Positions 5,416 through 6,534 of a stretch of DNA of 6,534 nucleotides are shown in pieces. Under the pieces are notes generated by a model, which worked only from the letters and a program-made list of their open reading frames with translations, was not told the origin of the DNA and did not search any database. The stretch is from Oscillibacter sp. GTDB lineage: Bacteria > Bacillota > Clostridia > Oscillospirales > Oscillospiraceae. The stretch is from positions 1 through 6,534 of the forward strand of contig JAAWIL010000116.1 in NCBI GenBank assembly GCA_022796315.1, read 5' to 3'. A program made the translations under genes and the position numbers. The first letter of the stretch is position 1, and the number at the start of each line of letters is the position of its first letter.

Positions 5416-6405
5416 ATGCGCGCTCTGTTTCGTTCCATCGTCCACGCCCTGGAGGCCGGGCAGCCGGTTCAGCTGGTCAGCATCCTGGCCTCCTCCGGGT
5501 CCACGCCCCGGGGGGCCGGGGCCGTCCTGGCCGTGTTTCCCGACGGCTCCTCCGCCGGCACCATCGGCGGGGGGAATGTAGAGTATGAGGCGGTCCGTCT
5601 GGCATCGGCGCTGCTGCGGTCCGGGGAGAACGGCCTGCGGGACTTCCGCTTTGCCCCTGGGGAGGACCTGGGCATGGCCTGCGGCGGCCAGGCGACGCTG
5701 CACTTCCACCACCTCTCCCCCGGGGACGGCAGCACCGCCGCCCTCCTGCGGCGCCTCCTGGCGTCCTCCGGGGAGAACCGGGACCAGTGGCTGGTCCGCC
5801 GCCTGGAGGGAGCCCAGGTCCTGGAAACCCTTCTGGCGGACCGGGACACGCCGGAGCTGCCGCCGGGACTGCTGGAGCACCGGGCCGTCTTCCGGGAGGG
5901 CTGGTTCTCCCTGCCGGCAGTGCGGGCGGGGTTGGTGTACATCTTCGGCGGCGGGCACGTGTCCCAGGCCCTGGTCCCCCTCCTGGCGGCGGCGGGCTTC
6001 CGCCCCGCGGTGTGGGATGACCGGCCGGAGTTCGTCTCCCCGGACCGCTTCCCCCAGGCGGAGCGGCTGTTCTGCGGCCCCTTTGAGGAGGTCTCCTCCC
6101 GGCTGTCCGTCACAGCGGACGACGATGTGGTCATCATGACCCGGGGGCACCAGGCGGACTACACCGTGCTGGCCCAGCTGCTGCGCAGCGGCGCGCGGTA
6201 TCTGGGCTGCATCGGGTCCCGGCGGAAGCTGGCCCTCTGCCGGGAGCGCCTGCTGGCGGAGGGCTTCACGGAGGAGGAGTACCGCCGCCTCCACGCCCCC
6301 ATTGGCCTGAACATCGGGGCGGAGACTCCGGCGGAGATCGCCGTCTCCGTGGCGGCGGAGCTGATTGCCGTCCGGGCCGGGGTGGAGCCGGGGCCCTGGG
6401 TGTGA
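5416..6405 (+). CDS. XdhC/CoxI-family molybdenum hydroxylase maturation factor
   Basis: A complete 329-residue cytoplasmic protein. XdhC-type proteins bind molybdenum cofactor, help its sulfuration and insert it into xanthine dehydrogenase-like hydroxylases. The N-terminal XdhC/CoxI domain shows SSGSTPRGAGA (26-36), GTIGGGNVEYEA (48-59) and the conserved MACGG with Cys89 (87-91). The C-terminal Rossmann-like domain shows YIFGGGHVSQAL (from 175), WDDRPEF (200-206), MTRGH, GCIGSRRK (264-271) and PIGLNIGAETPAEIAVS (from 295), all family hallmarks in the usual order. Length is normal for the two-domain form. The start is fixed by AGGAGG (5403-5408) seven bases upstream. It has its own promoter (5298-5326), and no hydroxylase, MobA-like or selenium-handling gene is seen on either side, so its client enzyme must be beyond the window or elsewhere. 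The symbol reflects family membership, not a proven orthologue. Confidence 0.93.
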   Translation: MRALFRSIVHALEAGQPVQLVSILASSGSTPRGAGAVLAVFPDGSSAGTIGGGNVEYEAVRLASALLRSGENGLRDFRFAPGEDLGMACGGQATLHFHHLSPGDGSTAALLRRLLASSGENRDQWLVRRLEGAQVLETLLADRDTPELPPGLLEHRAVFREGWFSLPAVRAGLVYIFGGGHVSQALVPLLAAAGFRPAVWDDRPEFVSPDRFPQAERLFCGPFEEVSSRLSVTADDDVVIMTRGHQADYTVLAQLLRSGARYLGCIGSRRKLALCRERLLAEGFTEEEYRRLHAPIGLNIGAETPAEIAVSVAAELIAVRAGVEPGPWV

Positions 6406-6410
6406 CCCGG

Positions 6411-6425
6411 GCTCTGCGGGAGAGC
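6411..6425 (+). other. Weak hairpin after xdhC
   Basis: GCTCT-GCGGG-AGAGC forms a five-base-pair stem starting five bases after the xdhC stop. It is short and lacks a T-run, so a terminator call is weak; no better one is seen before the right-edge repeat. Confidence 0.2.
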
Positions 6426-6440
6426 GGAGCGCTGATCTTA

Positions 6441-6534
6441 GAGCCTGTTTAAAATCTCGACGTGTATGGATTGGCGAGTGGATTTTTTGCCCTGCAAGGC
6501 AAAAATCCGCAGGCATCCTGACGGATGGCAAGGA
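6441..6534. repeat. Probable dispersed repeat or mobile-element edge, cut by the window end
   Basis: From GAGCCTGTTTAAAATC onward the sequence is AT-richer and unlike the preceding gene. It contains a hairpin pairing 6478-6491 with 6498-6510 (GGATTTTTTGCC against GGCAAAAATCC, one bulged T, loop CTGCAA) and a second small one, CATCC-TGAC-GGATG (6514-6527). A short frame from ATG 6466 (MDWRVDFLPCKAKIRRHPDG...) stays open to the window end but has no clear ribosome site. The terminal-like GAGCCTGTTT and hairpin resemble the edge of an insertion sequence or a MITE-like dispersed repeat. The other end is outside the window, so the type cannot be fixed. Confidence 0.4.

Noticed and set aside
5325..5588. 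Small ORF from ATG 5325 through the xdhC leader
   Set aside because: The ATG overlaps the promoter -10 and could not be in the transcript; it has no ribosome site and runs out of frame into xdhC.
6478..6510. AT-rich hairpin as the xdhC intrinsic terminator
   Set aside because: Its T-run is inside the stem, not after it, and no T-run follows on either strand; it fits better as part of the repeat.
5323..6531. 402-codon open frame on the minus strand opposite xdhC
   Set aside because: It shows no family motifs and lies wholly over a well-supported XdhC gene; the composition is that of antisense GC-rich coding DNA.

Overview
This 6.5 kb window looks like chromosomal DNA from a GC-rich anaerobic Firmicute of the Oscillospiraceae type (relatives of Flavonifractor, Lawsonibacter or Oscillibacter). 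The grounds are strongly GC-biased codon use, purine-rich GGAGG ribosome binding sites before nearly every gene, sigma-A type promoters in AT-richer gaps, and the kinds of proteins encoded. The genus is an inference.

Left edge (1-475): the first 55 codons of a leftward gene, probably an Fe-S cluster assembly scaffold protein, lie under a textbook promoter (TTGACA, 17 bp, TATAAT). The 310 bp divergent gap also holds a rightward promoter (TTGCAA, 17 bp, TACAAT), a LacI-operator-shaped dyad inside the leftward promoter, and three direct copies of a roughly 22 bp repeat.

Centre (476-5154): a rightward block of four genes. In order they are an XRE-type DNA-binding domain fused to a multi-pass membrane domain; an ABC ATPase of the LolD/MacB class; a 897-residue FtsX-type permease made of two homologous halves with two large outside domains; and a small lipoprotein. 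The last three genes are tightly packed, with stop and start codons overlapping or a few bases apart, so they are very probably one operon. They read as a membrane transporter or mechanotransmission complex with a lipoprotein partner, next to a membrane-tethered regulator that may control it. A 127 bp gap with inverted repeats separates regulator and ATPase. The substrate is not readable from sequence; export of or resistance to a peptide or envelope-active compound is a family-based guess.

Right part (5155-6405): a GC-rich gap with overlapping hairpins and an extended -10 promoter leads to a complete XdhC/CoxI-family gene, a maturation factor for molybdenum hydroxylases. No hydroxylase subunit gene is in view.

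Right edge (6406-6534): after xdhC the sequence changes character. The last ~94 bases start GAGCCTGTTT, contain an AT-rich hairpin, and look like the edge of a dispersed repeat or mobile element cut by the window end. I saw no tRNA, rRNA, CRISPR array or complete insertion sequence. I did not find a clearly unprecedented system; the best second looks are the divergent regulatory region, the membrane-tethered regulator with its transporter, and the right-edge repeat.
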